A stretch of DNA of 64,000 nucleotides, taken from contig JANMAT010000081.1 of the NCBI GenBank assembly GCA_031359995.1, positions 1-64,000 of the forward strand, in the 5' to 3' direction. The stretch is from JANMAT01 sp031359995 (GTDB taxonomy: Bacteria > Actinomycetota > Acidimicrobiia > Acidimicrobiales > Ilumatobacteraceae). Below, in pieces: positions 33,392 to 41,838 of this stretch (within the stretch, counting starts at the first letter, position 1; each line of letters starts with the position of its first letter). The position numbers were made by a program, and so were the translations under genes. The notes below the pieces were generated by a model that saw only the letters and a program-made list of their open reading frames with translations, was not told the origin of the DNA and did no database searches.

Positions 33392-33531
33392 CGGACCTCG
33401 ACCGGGGTCGGGGCGGGAAGGTCCCCCACGCTGCGTAGTCCCTGGTAGGTTGCCGGTCGGCGGGCGGAACAACCGGTACTCGGGCGGGTACGGGTGCAGC
33501 ACCTGTTGTCGCGCATCCCCTCGGAGGATCC

Positions 33532-35883
33532 ATGTCGAGACGTTTCCGGTCCGTGGTGGCGTTGGCCTGTCTGGCCGTCGCCGCCCCCACAGCGTTGGTC
33601 ACGCACGCGACCACGGCGAACGCGGCCACCGTGCCGTCCGGGTTCGCCGACACCCGGGTCGCCGGGTCGATCACGGCACCGACCGACGTGGTCGACCTGC
33701 CCGACGGGCGCATGCTCGTGACCGGCCAGGGCGGCACGCTCACGGTCATCGCCGCCAACGGCACCAAGGTGGCCGCTCCCGCACTCACGCTGAGCGTGTG
33801 CATCGGCAGTGAGCAGGGCCTGCTCGGCGTCGAGCGCGACCCCGACTTCGCCACGAACCACTACATCTACCTGTACTACGGCTACGACCCGGGCAGTGGC
33901 TGCCGCAACCGCGTGTCGCGCTTCACCATGACCGGCGACTCCGCCGCCGCCGAGTTCGTGCTGATCGACAACATCTTGTCGCAGGCCACGAACCACGAAG
34001 GTGGCGACCTGCAGTTCGGCAAGGACGGGATGCTCTACATCTCCTCCGGTGACGACGCCAACGGCACCGCCTACTCGCACAACCTCGGCGACCTGCGCGG
34101 CAAGATCCTGCGCATCAACCCCGACGGCTCGATCCCCGGCAGCAACCCGTACCAGGGCGCCAACTCGGCCGACTGCAAGACGGGCGCCCAGCCGACCAAG
34201 GAGTGCCGCCAGATCGTGGCCCAGGGCCTGCGGAACCCGTTCCGCATCGCCGCCGACCCGAACACCAGTGGCACCACGACCCGCATCTTCGTGAACGACG
34301 TGGGCCAGAGCACGAGCGAGGAGATCGACGAGCTGTCCATCGGCGCCAACTTCGGGTGGCCCGAGCGTGAGGGCAACTGCGTCCAGGGGAGCCAGACCAA
34401 CTGTGGCGACCCCGGTGCCGGCGTCACCAACCCCGTGTACGCCTACTTCCGCGGCGCCGGGTGCACGTCGATCACCGGCGGCGCGTTCGTGCCCAACTCG
34501 GCGTGGCCGGCGCGGTACAGCGGCGGCTACATCTACGCCGACTTCACCTGCGGTGACATCTTCGCCCTGCTGCCCGACGGCAACGGCGGCTACACGAACG
34601 AGACGTTCTCCGCCGATGCCGGCCAGGTCTCCTCGATGCGCACGGTCAACCAGGGTGGCGCGTGGGCGATCTACTACACGAGCTACAGCAACGGCGGTGA
34701 GCTGCGCAAGATCGTGGCCACCACCCCGCCGGGCATCACGCTGCCGTCGGCCTTCCACCCGCTCACGCCGACCCGCGTGCTCGACACCCGCAACGGCACG
34801 GGTTACAGCGGCCCCAAGCCCGCCGCGAGCGACACCATCGAGGTCCAGATCGCCGGCGCCACCAGTGGCGTGCCCAACGACGCCAAGGCGGTGGCCCTGA
34901 ACATCACGGGCACCGACTCGACCGCGGCCGGGTTCGTGACGGCGTGGCCCTCGGGCGAGGAGCGGCCGATCACGTCGGCCATCAACTTCTCCAACGCCAA
35001 CGACACCGTGGCCAACGCCGCCGTGGTGAGGCTGGGCGTTGGCGGCAGGGTCAGCCTGTACACCCAGCGCGGCGGCCACCTGGTGATCGACGTGACCGGC
35101 TACTGGACCGAAACGGCGACATCGAACGCCGGTCGTTACGTGCCGCTCGACAACCCGGCCCGTCTGCTCGACACCCGTGAGGGCAACGGGGCGGCGGCCA
35201 AGATCGTGGGCGCCGAGGAGTCGATCGACGTGCAGGTGGCGGGCCGCGGTGGCCTACCGACGACCGGCATCTCGGCCGTGGCCCTCGTGGTCACCGTCAC
35301 CAACACGGCCCGCAGCGGCTTCGTGACGGCGTGGCCGACGGGGCAGACCCGCCCGCTGGCGTCCACCGTGAACCCGGTGGGCACCAACGACATCCGCTCG
35401 AACCTGGTGATGCTGCCGGTGGGCACCGACGGCAAGGTGAGCCTGTACACGCTGCAGCCCACCCATCTGGTCATGGACGTGGCCGGCTACTTCACCGACT
35501 CGTCGGCCCCGCTGGCGACCAAGGGCCTCATGGTGGCGGTGTCGCCGCGGCGACTGCTCGACACCCGTGAGGCGGGGGCGCCGTTCGGCCGGCTGAACGC
35601 CGGCGACACCGGCGTGGTCGACTACACGGCCGCCGTGGCCCCGGCGAACGCCATCGCCATCATCCACAACCTCACCGTCGACGGCACCGCCTTCGCCGGC
35701 TTCGTGACGGCGTGGCCCACGGGCGCCACCCGTCCGACGGCGTCGAACGTGAACTGGAACGGGCCGAACCAGACCCGGGCCAGCCTGGCCATCTCCAGCC
35801 TGGTGAACGCCGGTCGGGTGTCGTACTTCCCGAACGTCGGCACCGACCTGGTCATCGACCAGCAAGGCTGGTTCGTGCCGTAG
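33532..35883 (+). CDS. Secreted PQQ-dependent glucose/sorbosone dehydrogenase-like protein with three C-terminal RLLDTR repeats
   Basis: The 783-residue product has a signal peptide (ALACLAVAAPTALVTHATTA), a ~370-residue six-bladed propeller with TDVVDLPDGRMLVTGQGG, EGGDLQFGKDGMLYISSGDD, AQGLRNPFRIAADPN and FGWPEREGNCVQG, as in soluble aldose sugar dehydrogenases, then three RLLDTR-type domains. Such enzymes oxidise sugars with PQQ and Ca outside the cell. Whether PQQ residues are all present cannot be judged by eye. ATG 33532 has GGAGG 8 nt upstream. It faces the glnII operator region divergently, so its promoter may share that space. Confidence 0.78.
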   Translation: MSRRFRSVVALACLAVAAPTALVTHATTANAATVPSGFADTRVAGSITAPTDVVDLPDGRMLVTGQGGTLTVIAANGTKVAAPALTLSVCIGSEQGLLGVERDPDFATNHYIYLYYGYDPGSGCRNRVSRFTMTGDSAAAEFVLIDNILSQATNHEGGDLQFGKDGMLYISSGDDANGTAYSHNLGDLRGKILRINPDGSIPGSNPYQGANSADCKTGAQPTKECRQIVAQGLRNPFRIAADPNTSGTTTRIFVNDVGQSTSEEIDELSIGANFGWPEREGNCVQGSQTNCGDPGAGVTNPVYAYFRGAGCTSITGGAFVPNSAWPARYSGGYIYADFTCGDIFALLPDGNGGYTNETFSADAGQVSSMRTVNQGGAWAIYYTSYSNGGELRKIVATTPPGITLPSAFHPLTPTRVLDTRNGTGYSGPKPAASDTIEVQIAGATSGVPNDAKAVALNITGTDSTAAGFVTAWPSGEERPITSAINFSNANDTVANAAVVRLGVGGRVSLYTQRGGHLVIDVTGYWTETATSNAGRYVPLDNPARLLDTREGNGAAAKIVGAEESIDVQVAGRGGLPTTGISAVALVVTVTNTARSGFVTAWPTGQTRPLASTVNPVGTNDIRSNLVMLPVGTDGKVSLYTLQPTHLVMDVAGYFTDSSAPLATKGLMVAVSPRRLLDTREAGAPFGRLNAGDTGVVDYTAAVAPANAIAIIHNLTVDGTAFAGFVTAWPTGATRPTASNVNWNGPNQTRASLAISSLVNAGRVSYFPNVGTDLVIDQQGWFVP
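34741..35880 (+). repeat. Three RLLDTR-type domain repeats in the sugar dehydrogenase
   Basis: Copies lie at about 34741-35119, 35134-35513 and 35521-35880. They have TPTRVLDTRNGTG, NPARLLDTREGNG and SPRRLLDTREAGA starts, GFVTAWP[ST]G turns and a V-[IM]-D-x-x-G-[YW] end. Both Cys positions of the other two proteins are Ser/Thr and Ser here in all copies. Confidence 0.75.
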
Positions 35884-35889
35884 CGACTG

Positions 35890-35921
35890 GCTCCGGCGAA
35901 TCGCCGGCGATTCGCCGGAGC
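35890..35921. repeat. Palindromic element, copy 1 (intergenic)
   Basis: A perfect 32-nt palindrome centred on CCGG (35904-35907) with a further 4-bp arm (35885-35888 and 35922-35925). Its core, CCGGCGAATCG plus its complement, is the same as in copy 2 at 41943-41978. It sits between the convergent sugar dehydrogenase and hemC genes, and may act as a terminator. Confidence 0.75.
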
Positions 35922-35923
35922 AG

Positions 35924-36832
35924 TCAGGGCTGCAGCAGGTGGCCGCCGTCGGCCAGCAGGCGGGCGGCCAGCGAAGCCCCCACCGACGGATCGTCGCCCT
36001 CGGCTGCGCCCCGTACGACCTCGCGACCATCGGCCGAGGCGATCAGGGCGACCACGTGCAGGCGGCCGTGGCCGTCGATGGTGGCGTGCGCCCCCACCGG
36101 CAGTTCGCACCCGCCGCCGAGGTGGGCCAGGAACGCCCGCTCGGCGTCGACCCGACGCCGGCTGGCGGCGTGCTCGATGGCCGCCACCGCCTCGCGGGTG
36201 GCGGCGTCGTCGGCGCGGCACTCGATGGCCAGGGCGCCCTGGCCGACCTGGGGCACCATGGTCGACACCTCGAACACGTCGGCCAGGCGGTCGGCCAGGC
36301 CGACCCAGGTGGCGCCGGCCACGGCCACGACCACGGCGTCCACGTCGGGCGCGTCGGCCCGGGCGATGCGCGTGGGGATGTTGCCCCGCAGGCCGACGAA
36401 CTGCAGGTCGGGCCGCAGGTGGGCCAGCTGGGTGCGCCGACGCGTCGACCCGGTGGCGATGGTGGCGCCGGGCGCCAGCGCGGCCAGCGCGACCCCGGCC
36501 AGGGCGTCGCGCGGGTCGGCCCGCTCGGGCACCGACGCCAGCACCAGGCCCTCGGTCGTCCACGACGACGGCAGGTCCTTGGCCGAGTGCACGGCGATGT
36601 CGGCCCGCCCCTCGATCACGGCGTTTTGCACCTCCTTGGTGAACACGCCCTGGCCGCCGATCTCCCAGATCGGCCGGTCACGGACGCGGTCGCCCGTGGT
36701 CTCGATGAGCACCAGTTCCACCGGGCGTCCGGTGGCCGCCGTGAGGCGCTCGGCCACGTGGCCGGCCTGGGCGCGAGCCTGCTCGCTGCCGCGCGTGGCC
36801 ACGCGCAGCGGAACGGTTCGGGGTGCGGTCAT
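35924..36832 (-). CDS. hemC: Porphobilinogen deaminase HemC
   Basis: The 302-residue protein has VATRGSEQARAQAGHVAERL, an ETTGDRV segment, HSAKDLPSSW, VGLRGNIPTRI and the dipyrromethane cofactor Cys in LGGGCELPVGAHA. HemC joins four porphobilinogens into hydroxymethylbilane for heme and cobalamin precursors. It stands alone here; no hemB or hemD adjoins it. Start ATG 36832. Confidence 0.93.
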   Translation of the reverse strand: MTAPRTVPLRVATRGSEQARAQAGHVAERLTAATGRPVELVLIETTGDRVRDRPIWEIGGQGVFTKEVQNAVIEGRADIAVHSAKDLPSSWTTEGLVLASVPERADPRDALAGVALAALAPGATIATGSTRRRTQLAHLRPDLQFVGLRGNIPTRIARADAPDVDAVVVAVAGATWVGLADRLADVFEVSTMVPQVGQGALAIECRADDAATREAVAAIEHAASRRRVDAERAFLAHLGGGCELPVGAHATIDGHGRLHVVALIASADGREVVRGAAEGDDPSVGASLAARLLADGGHLLQP

Positions 36833-36872
36833 CGGCGGCTCATCGGCTCATCGGGTCACAGGTACGGAGCGC

Positions 36873-38615
36873 TCACCACGACATGCCGAGCGCCCGGCGC
36901 CACACCGTACCGAGGAGCGAGGCCTCGTCGCCTGGTCGCCCGGTCTTGAAGCCCTGCACGACATCGCAGCCGATCACGGCCAGCGCGGCGCGCTGCTCCT
37001 CGTCCTCCACCCCTTCGGCCACGATCAGCAGGCCGAGTCGCCGCGACAACGCCACCATCGCTTCCACCACGGCCCGGTCGTGGGGGTCGCTCACCAGCCG
37101 CGACACGAACGAGGCGTCGAGCTTCACGAGGTCGATGGGCAGGCGCAGCAGGTACTCGAACGACGCGTAGCCGGTGCCGAAGTCGTCGAGGGCGATGCGC
37201 ACGCCCCGCTCGCGCAACTGGCTCAGCGTCTCGCGCGCCGTGCCCAGCTGGGACAGCATCACCGACTCGGTGATCTCCAGGCACAGGCGGTGGGCGGGCA
37301 GGCCAGTCTCGCCCAGCACCTGGTCGACCAGCTCGATGAGCGCGGCGTCGGCCAGCTGGTGGGCCGAGACGTTCACCGCCACGTACAGGGTCGACTCGTC
37401 GGCCGGCAGCGACCACGACGCCGCCGCCTTGCACGCCTGGCGCAGCACCCATTCACCGATGCGGTGGATCAGGCCGGTCTCCTCGGCCATGCCGATGAAC
37501 GTGGCCGGCGCCAGGTTGCCGAGCTCGGGATGGGACCAGCGCAGCAGCGCCTCGGCCCCCACCACCCGGCCGGTCTCCAACGAGACCTCGGGCTGGAAGG
37601 CGAGGTGGAGCTCGTGGCGGTCGAGCGCCTTGCGCAGCGCCTGCTCGATCTCGGCCCGCTTGGCCGACGCGTCGCGCAGCTCGTCGTGGGCCACGGCCAC
37701 CTGGGCGCCACCGCGCTGCTTGGCCAGGCCGGCGGCCAGCTCGGCGTCGCGCATCAGATCGCCGGCGGCCACCACGGCGCCACGGCGCGCCGAGGCGATG
37801 CCGATCGAGGCCGACACCACGATCTCCTGACCGGCCACCGGCAACGGACCTTCGATGCGACCGAGGATGCGGGCCGCCATGGCCAGCGCCTCGGCCTCGC
37901 TGACGATGGCCTCGGACACGATGGCGAACGCGTCGTCGCCCACCCGCCCCACGCTCTCGCCCGCGTGCAGCATGCCGGCCAACCGGCGGGCGAGCTGGGC
38001 CAGCACCCCGTCGGCCTGGGCCGGGCCGACCAGCGCGTTCACCAACCGGAAGCGGTCGAGGTCGAGGTGCACCACCGTGACCTCGCCGCGCTGCGGACGA
38101 GCCAGCGCCGACGCCACGCGATCGATGAACAGCGTGCGGTTCGGCAGCGCGGTGAGGCGGTCGTGGGTGAGCGCGATGGCGAGGCGCTCGTCGCTGGCGT
38201 TGCGCTCGTCGGGGTCGGCGATGAGCAGCAGCGCACCCCCGGGCGGCTCCGGCAGCCGCGAGAACGTGAACTGGGTCAGCCCGTCCCAGCCCCGCAGGTG
38301 GGCGATCGACACCTGCTCGCGCGTCGACGTGCCGTGCAGCACGCGGTCGAGCGCCAGCAGCAGGCTGTCGACGGCGAGGGTCGCCTCGTGCCCCGCCAGC
38401 CGGGCGCGCAGCTGCGCCAGTGCGGTGATCACGTTCTCGCCGGGTGCGACGGCGAAGTCCTCGAGCCCCGCCGTCGGCTGGGCCTCGCGCCAACGACCGT
38501 TCACCACGATCAGCGTGCCGTCGGCGTCGACGAGCCCGCCGGGGCCGGGCAGGGCGTCGAGCACCGCCTGGCCGAGACCGCCCAGCAGCTGCTCGGGCAT
38601 CGAGTCGGCCATCAT
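36873..38615 (-). CDS. GGDEF-EAL protein, probable c-di-GMP phosphodiesterase
   Basis: The 580-residue protein has an N-terminal PAS-like segment (~150 residues), a GGDEF domain with a degenerate motif (VGRVGDDAFAIV, GGDEF replaced by GDDAF) and an EAL domain with EALLRW, VNVSAHQLADAALIEL, ITESVML, DDFGTGYASFEYL and AEGVEDEEQ. EAL residues look intact while the cyclase site is not, so it should degrade rather than make c-di-GMP. No membrane helix is visible. ATG overlaps the Nudix stop (ATGA). An RsiG-like c-di-GMP sensor lies at 12.6 kb. Confidence 0.88.
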   Translation of the reverse strand: MMADSMPEQLLGGLGQAVLDALPGPGGLVDADGTLIVVNGRWREAQPTAGLEDFAVAPGENVITALAQLRARLAGHEATLAVDSLLLALDRVLHGTSTREQVSIAHLRGWDGLTQFTFSRLPEPPGGALLLIADPDERNASDERLAIALTHDRLTALPNRTLFIDRVASALARPQRGEVTVVHLDLDRFRLVNALVGPAQADGVLAQLARRLAGMLHAGESVGRVGDDAFAIVSEAIVSEAEALAMAARILGRIEGPLPVAGQEIVVSASIGIASARRGAVVAAGDLMRDAELAAGLAKQRGGAQVAVAHDELRDASAKRAEIEQALRKALDRHELHLAFQPEVSLETGRVVGAEALLRWSHPELGNLAPATFIGMAEETGLIHRIGEWVLRQACKAAASWSLPADESTLYVAVNVSAHQLADAALIELVDQVLGETGLPAHRLCLEITESVMLSQLGTARETLSQLRERGVRIALDDFGTGYASFEYLLRLPIDLVKLDASFVSRLVSDPHDRAVVEAMVALSRRLGLLIVAEGVEDEEQRAALAVIGCDVVQGFKTGRPGDEASLLGTVWRRALGMSW

Positions 38616-39460
38616 CGGCTGGGCTTCAGCTCGGCATCGGGCAGGTCCGGATCATCGAAGCCCTCGTCGCCGGGCAGCAGTACGGCGATGCCCTCGCCGC
38701 GGCGCACGACCCGGGGCAGGATCATGGGAGGTCGACCGAGGGCGACCGCCGCGGCGAGTGCCTCGTCGCACGTGGTGAACGGCACGAGGAACTCGAGGTT
38801 CTTGATCGTCGGGAAGATCATGAACAGCTCGCCGGCGCGGTGCCGCTCGAGGGCCACGGCCGGGTTGACCCACAGGCTCTCGATGGTCTCGTTGTCGTCG
38901 TGCAACGGGTGCTGGTGGCGCGGGGCGCGAGCCACGAAGAAACGGGTGTCGAAGCGACGCGGTTCGCCGATCGGCGTGACCCAGTGGCTCACGTAGCGCA
39001 CGTCGTCGGTGGCGAGGCGCAACCCCTCGTTGCCGCACAGCTCCACCAGACGCAGGTTGCCGTCGTGCACGGCGTGACGGTGCTCGTTGAAGCGGGCGGC
39101 CACGTCGGCCTCGGCGAACGAGAGCACCTGATCGCCACCGTCACGCGCCAGCAGCACGCCGGCCTCTTCGAAGCACTCGCGCAGGGCGGCGACCCAGTAC
39201 GCCAGACCACCCCGCTCCACGCCGAGCAGATCGCTGGCGGCAACGTCGGTGAGGCCGATGCAGTGCCCGGTCACGTCGTCGGCCCGGTCAGCGGGATCGA
39301 CCGCGCCGCCGGGGAACACGTAGGCACCACCGACGAAGGCGGCGTTCAGGGTCCGGCGCAGCATGAACACCTCGAGGCCGTCGTCACCGTCACGCAGGAG
39401 CATGACGGTGGCGGCCTCACGGAGGGGCTTCCCGACGGGCGCTGGGTCAGGGTCGGTCAC
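38612..39460 (-). CDS. Nudix hydrolase
   Basis: The 282-residue protein has AATVMLLRDGDDGLEVFMLR and a GAYVFPGGAVDPAD start, followed later by ALRECFEEAGVLLAR, an expanded Nudix box with a long insert, like NUDT19/CoA-type and other actinobacterial Nudix proteins. It would cleave a nucleoside-diphosphate-linked substrate. The ATG overlaps the FxsA stop (ATGA). Confidence 0.8.
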   Translation of the reverse strand: MTDPDPAPVGKPLREAATVMLLRDGDDGLEVFMLRRTLNAAFVGGAYVFPGGAVDPADRADDVTGHCIGLTDVAASDLLGVERGGLAYWVAALRECFEEAGVLLARDGGDQVLSFAEADVAARFNEHRHAVHDGNLRLVELCGNEGLRLATDDVRYVSHWVTPIGEPRRFDTRFFVARAPRHQHPLHDDNETIESLWVNPAVALERHRAGELFMIFPTIKNLEFLVPFTTCDEALAAAVALGRPPMILPRVVRRGEGIAVLLPGDEGFDDPDLPDAELKPSR

Positions 39461-39924
39461 GGGCGAGGCAGCTCCTCAGGAGGACGGGTGTTCGGATCGC
39501 CGTCGCCCACGGCGGTCCTGGTGTCGATGATCGTGACACGCCCGGCGTGCGTGGCGGTGATCGGGGCGGGGCGGCGCGACCAGTGACGGCGCAGTGCACC
39601 CGCCATGGCGCGACGAACCGGTGGCACGAGCAGCACGAGGCCGATGGCGTCGGTCACGAAGCCGGGCACGGTCAGCAGCACACCTGCACCCAGCAGCAGC
39701 CCGCCGTCGGCGAGGTGCGCGGTCGGCAGGTCGTGGTGGTCGAGGTCGGTACGGATGCGGCGCAGCAGACCGAGGCCCTGACGCTTCACCAACGTGGCGC
39801 CGACGACGCTCACGAGGGCCAAGGTGATCAACGCCGGGAGGACACCGATGGCGTGCGCGACCTGCACGAGCACCCAGAGCTCGAGCAACGGCACGATCAC
39901 GAACACGACCACGAGGGCGGTCAC
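39457..39924 (-). CDS. FxsA-family membrane protein
   Basis: The 155-residue protein has two or three helices: TALVVVFVIVPLLELWVLVQ, VLPALITLALVSVVGATLVK, LLLGAGVLLTVPGFVTDAIG with LVLLVP. The E-x-W-V-L-V-Q and GFVTDAIG motifs match FxsA, a protein linked to suppression of phage F exclusion. Start GTG 39924 with TACGCT (complement of 39931-39936) 6 nt upstream; ends overlapping the Nudix gene, then the GGDEF-EAL gene in one run. Confidence 0.82.
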   Translation of the reverse strand: MTALVVVFVIVPLLELWVLVQVAHAIGVLPALITLALVSVVGATLVKRQGLGLLRRIRTDLDHHDLPTAHLADGGLLLGAGVLLTVPGFVTDAIGLVLLVPPVRRAMAGALRRHWSRRPAPITATHAGRVTIIDTRTAVGDGDPNTRPPEELPRP

Positions 39925-40050
39925 GGGCGGAGCGTACCGCCGCGAACCCGACGATGGTCCTGCCGTCCTCCTGACAACGTTGTAGGCCATCCAATTGTCG
40001 TGTGGAACGACACGGGACCAATCCCCTGCGTGGGGACCCGACCACCTGCG

Positions 40051-41124
40051 TCAGCTGTAGCGGTCGAGGATGCTCGTCTCGGCCAGGCGCGTCAGCCCGT
40101 CCTTGATCGACCGTGCGCCTTCGGTGTCGACGCCCGCGACATCGTCGAGGTCGGCCACCGTGGCCCGCATGATGCGGTGCAGGCTACCGAAGCGGGCCAC
40201 GACCGACTCGATGACGTCCTCGGGCAACCGGTGCAGCTTGGCCAGCAGGCGGTAGCCGCGCGGCGCCACGCTGCGATCGACGCCGTCCTCGCCCTCACCC
40301 AGGTGAAGGACGCGCGAAACCACGTGCAGATCGAGCAGATCCTCGTCGTCGAGATCGCTGAGCACGACCAGGGCATCGTCGATGTCCTGCTCCGTCGGGC
40401 ACCCGCAGTAGTCCTGCAGCACGCTCCACCGCTCGTCCTCGGCGTCGCCCATGAGCTCGTTCAGCTGCAGCTGGATCAACCGGGCATCGGCACCGAGCTC
40501 CACGACCTGGTTGTCGATCTCGGCCGAGATGCGGCGGGCCATCTCGCTGCGTTGCAGCACCGTGGCCACGTCGCGCACCGTGACGAGGTCCTGCACCTCC
40601 AGCGCCGAGAGCGTGCCGGACACGTCGTCGAGGCGCAGCTTGTACCGCTCGAGCGTCTGCAGGGCCTGGTTGGCCCGGTTGAGCAGCCGGGGGATGTCTT
40701 CGAGGACGTGCTTGGTCTCGCCGATGTACACGGCGATCACGCTCATGTCCTCGCTGACGCTGACCACGGGCACGTCGATGGAACGCGCGACGCGCTCGGC
40801 CGTGCGGTGCCGGGTGCCCGTCTCGCTGGTGGGCGTGTTCGGATTGGGCACCAGGTGCACGTTGGCCCGGGCGATGCGCGTGCCGTCGGTGGTGATGATG
40901 ATGGCGCCGTCCATCTTGGCCAGCTCCGACAGCCGCTGCGGGCTGAAGGGGGCGTCGAGCAGGAACCCGCCCGAACAGATCGAGAGCACGTCGGGACCGT
41001 CGCCGATCACCACGAGTGCACCCATCTTGGCCCGCACGATGCGATCGAGTCCGTCGCGCAACGGCGTGCCGGGAGCCACCCGGGCGAGCGCGCCGTGCAG
41101 AGCCGCGCTGCGGGGGTTCGCCAT
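40051..41124 (-). CDS. disA: DisA, DNA-integrity scanning diadenylate cyclase
   Basis: The 357-residue protein has the diadenylate cyclase motifs AKMDGAIIITTDG and GTRHRTAERVA, a helical linker and a C-terminal helix-hairpin-helix DNA-binding domain (VADLDDVAGVDTEGARSIKD). It makes c-di-AMP from two ATP and pauses at branched DNA. In many bacteria disA follows radA; here they are separated by the sigma-factor cassette. TAGACT (complement of 41131-41136) lies 6 nt before the ATG. Confidence 0.93.
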   Translation of the reverse strand: MANPRSAALHGALARVAPGTPLRDGLDRIVRAKMGALVVIGDGPDVLSICSGGFLLDAPFSPQRLSELAKMDGAIIITTDGTRIARANVHLVPNPNTPTSETGTRHRTAERVARSIDVPVVSVSEDMSVIAVYIGETKHVLEDIPRLLNRANQALQTLERYKLRLDDVSGTLSALEVQDLVTVRDVATVLQRSEMARRISAEIDNQVVELGADARLIQLQLNELMGDAEDERWSVLQDYCGCPTEQDIDDALVVLSDLDDEDLLDLHVVSRVLHLGEGEDGVDRSVAPRGYRLLAKLHRLPEDVIESVVARFGSLHRIMRATVADLDDVAGVDTEGARSIKDGLTRLAETSILDRYS

Positions 41125-41194
41125 GGGGGAAGTCTAGATGGGCGGGGATGTCCATCGGCTCGGGGCGCATGCCTCACGGGCCGGTCCCGACGGG

Positions 41195-41218
41195 ACCGGG
41201 GAACCGGGGAACCGGGGA
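41195..41218. repeat. Three tandem ACCGGGGA units
   Basis: ACCGGGGA is repeated three times perfectly, 42 nt upstream of the sigma factor start, with an adjoining CGGTCCCGACGGGACCG hairpin (about 41182-41198). It may be slippage or bound by the cassette's own regulator. Confidence 0.6.
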
Positions 41219-41259
41219 CCGGCGGCCGGTGTAGGAAGCGTTGACGGACCAGGAGGCGC

Positions 41260-41838
41260 GTGGACGACCTCACCGCGGTCGAGGAGACGGAGCTGATCGA
41301 ACGGGCCCGGCGCGGCGACGGCGTCGCGTTCGGCGAGTTGGCGCGCCGGCACGCCGGCGCAGCGCTGCGAGTCGCCCAGGTGATGACCGGCGGGAGCGCC
41401 GAAGCGGAGGACGTGGTGCAGGAAGCGATGCTCAAGGCGTACCGGGCCCTCGACCGCTTCCGGGCCGAGTCGCCGCTGCGTCCCTGGCTGCTGCGCATCG
41501 TGGCCAACGAGGCCCGCAACCGCCGGCGCAGCATCGGACGCCGCACGCGCCTGCACGAGCGGGTGGGGGCGATGACCGCACCGCTGGTGGCGCGGCCATC
41601 GGTCGAGACGCTGGCGGTGGCCGACGATGGAGCCCGACGCCTGCTCGCCGCCGTGGGGCGGCTGCGGGACCAGGACCGCGAGGTCATCGCCATGCGCTAC
41701 TTCGCCGACCTATCCGAGGCGGAGATGGCTGACGCGCTCGGCGTGGCCCGGGGCACGGTGAAGTCGCGTCTGGCGCGGGCGCTCGACCGGCTGCGGCCGC
41801 GGGTGGCCGCGCTCGATCTGGAGGAGGGGGCGCCGTGA
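41260..41838 (+). CDS. ECF-type sigma factor
   Basis: The 192-residue protein has sigma-2 (GSAEAEDVVQEAMLKAYRALD with PLRPWLLRIVANEARNRRRS; shown in blocks AEDVVQEAMLKAYRAL and WLLRIVANEARN) and sigma-4 (LRDQDREVIAMRYFADLSE, GVARGTVKSRLARAL). It belongs to group-IV sigma factors that answer envelope or stress signals. GTG at 41260 follows AGGAGG by 3 nt. The stop overlaps the anti-sigma gene start (GTGA). Confidence 0.9.
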   Translation: MDDLTAVEETELIERARRGDGVAFGELARRHAGAALRVAQVMTGGSAEAEDVVQEAMLKAYRALDRFRAESPLRPWLLRIVANEARNRRRSIGRRTRLHERVGAMTAPLVARPSVETLAVADDGARRLLAAVGRLRDQDREVIAMRYFADLSEAEMADALGVARGTVKSRLARALDRLRPRVAALDLEEGAP

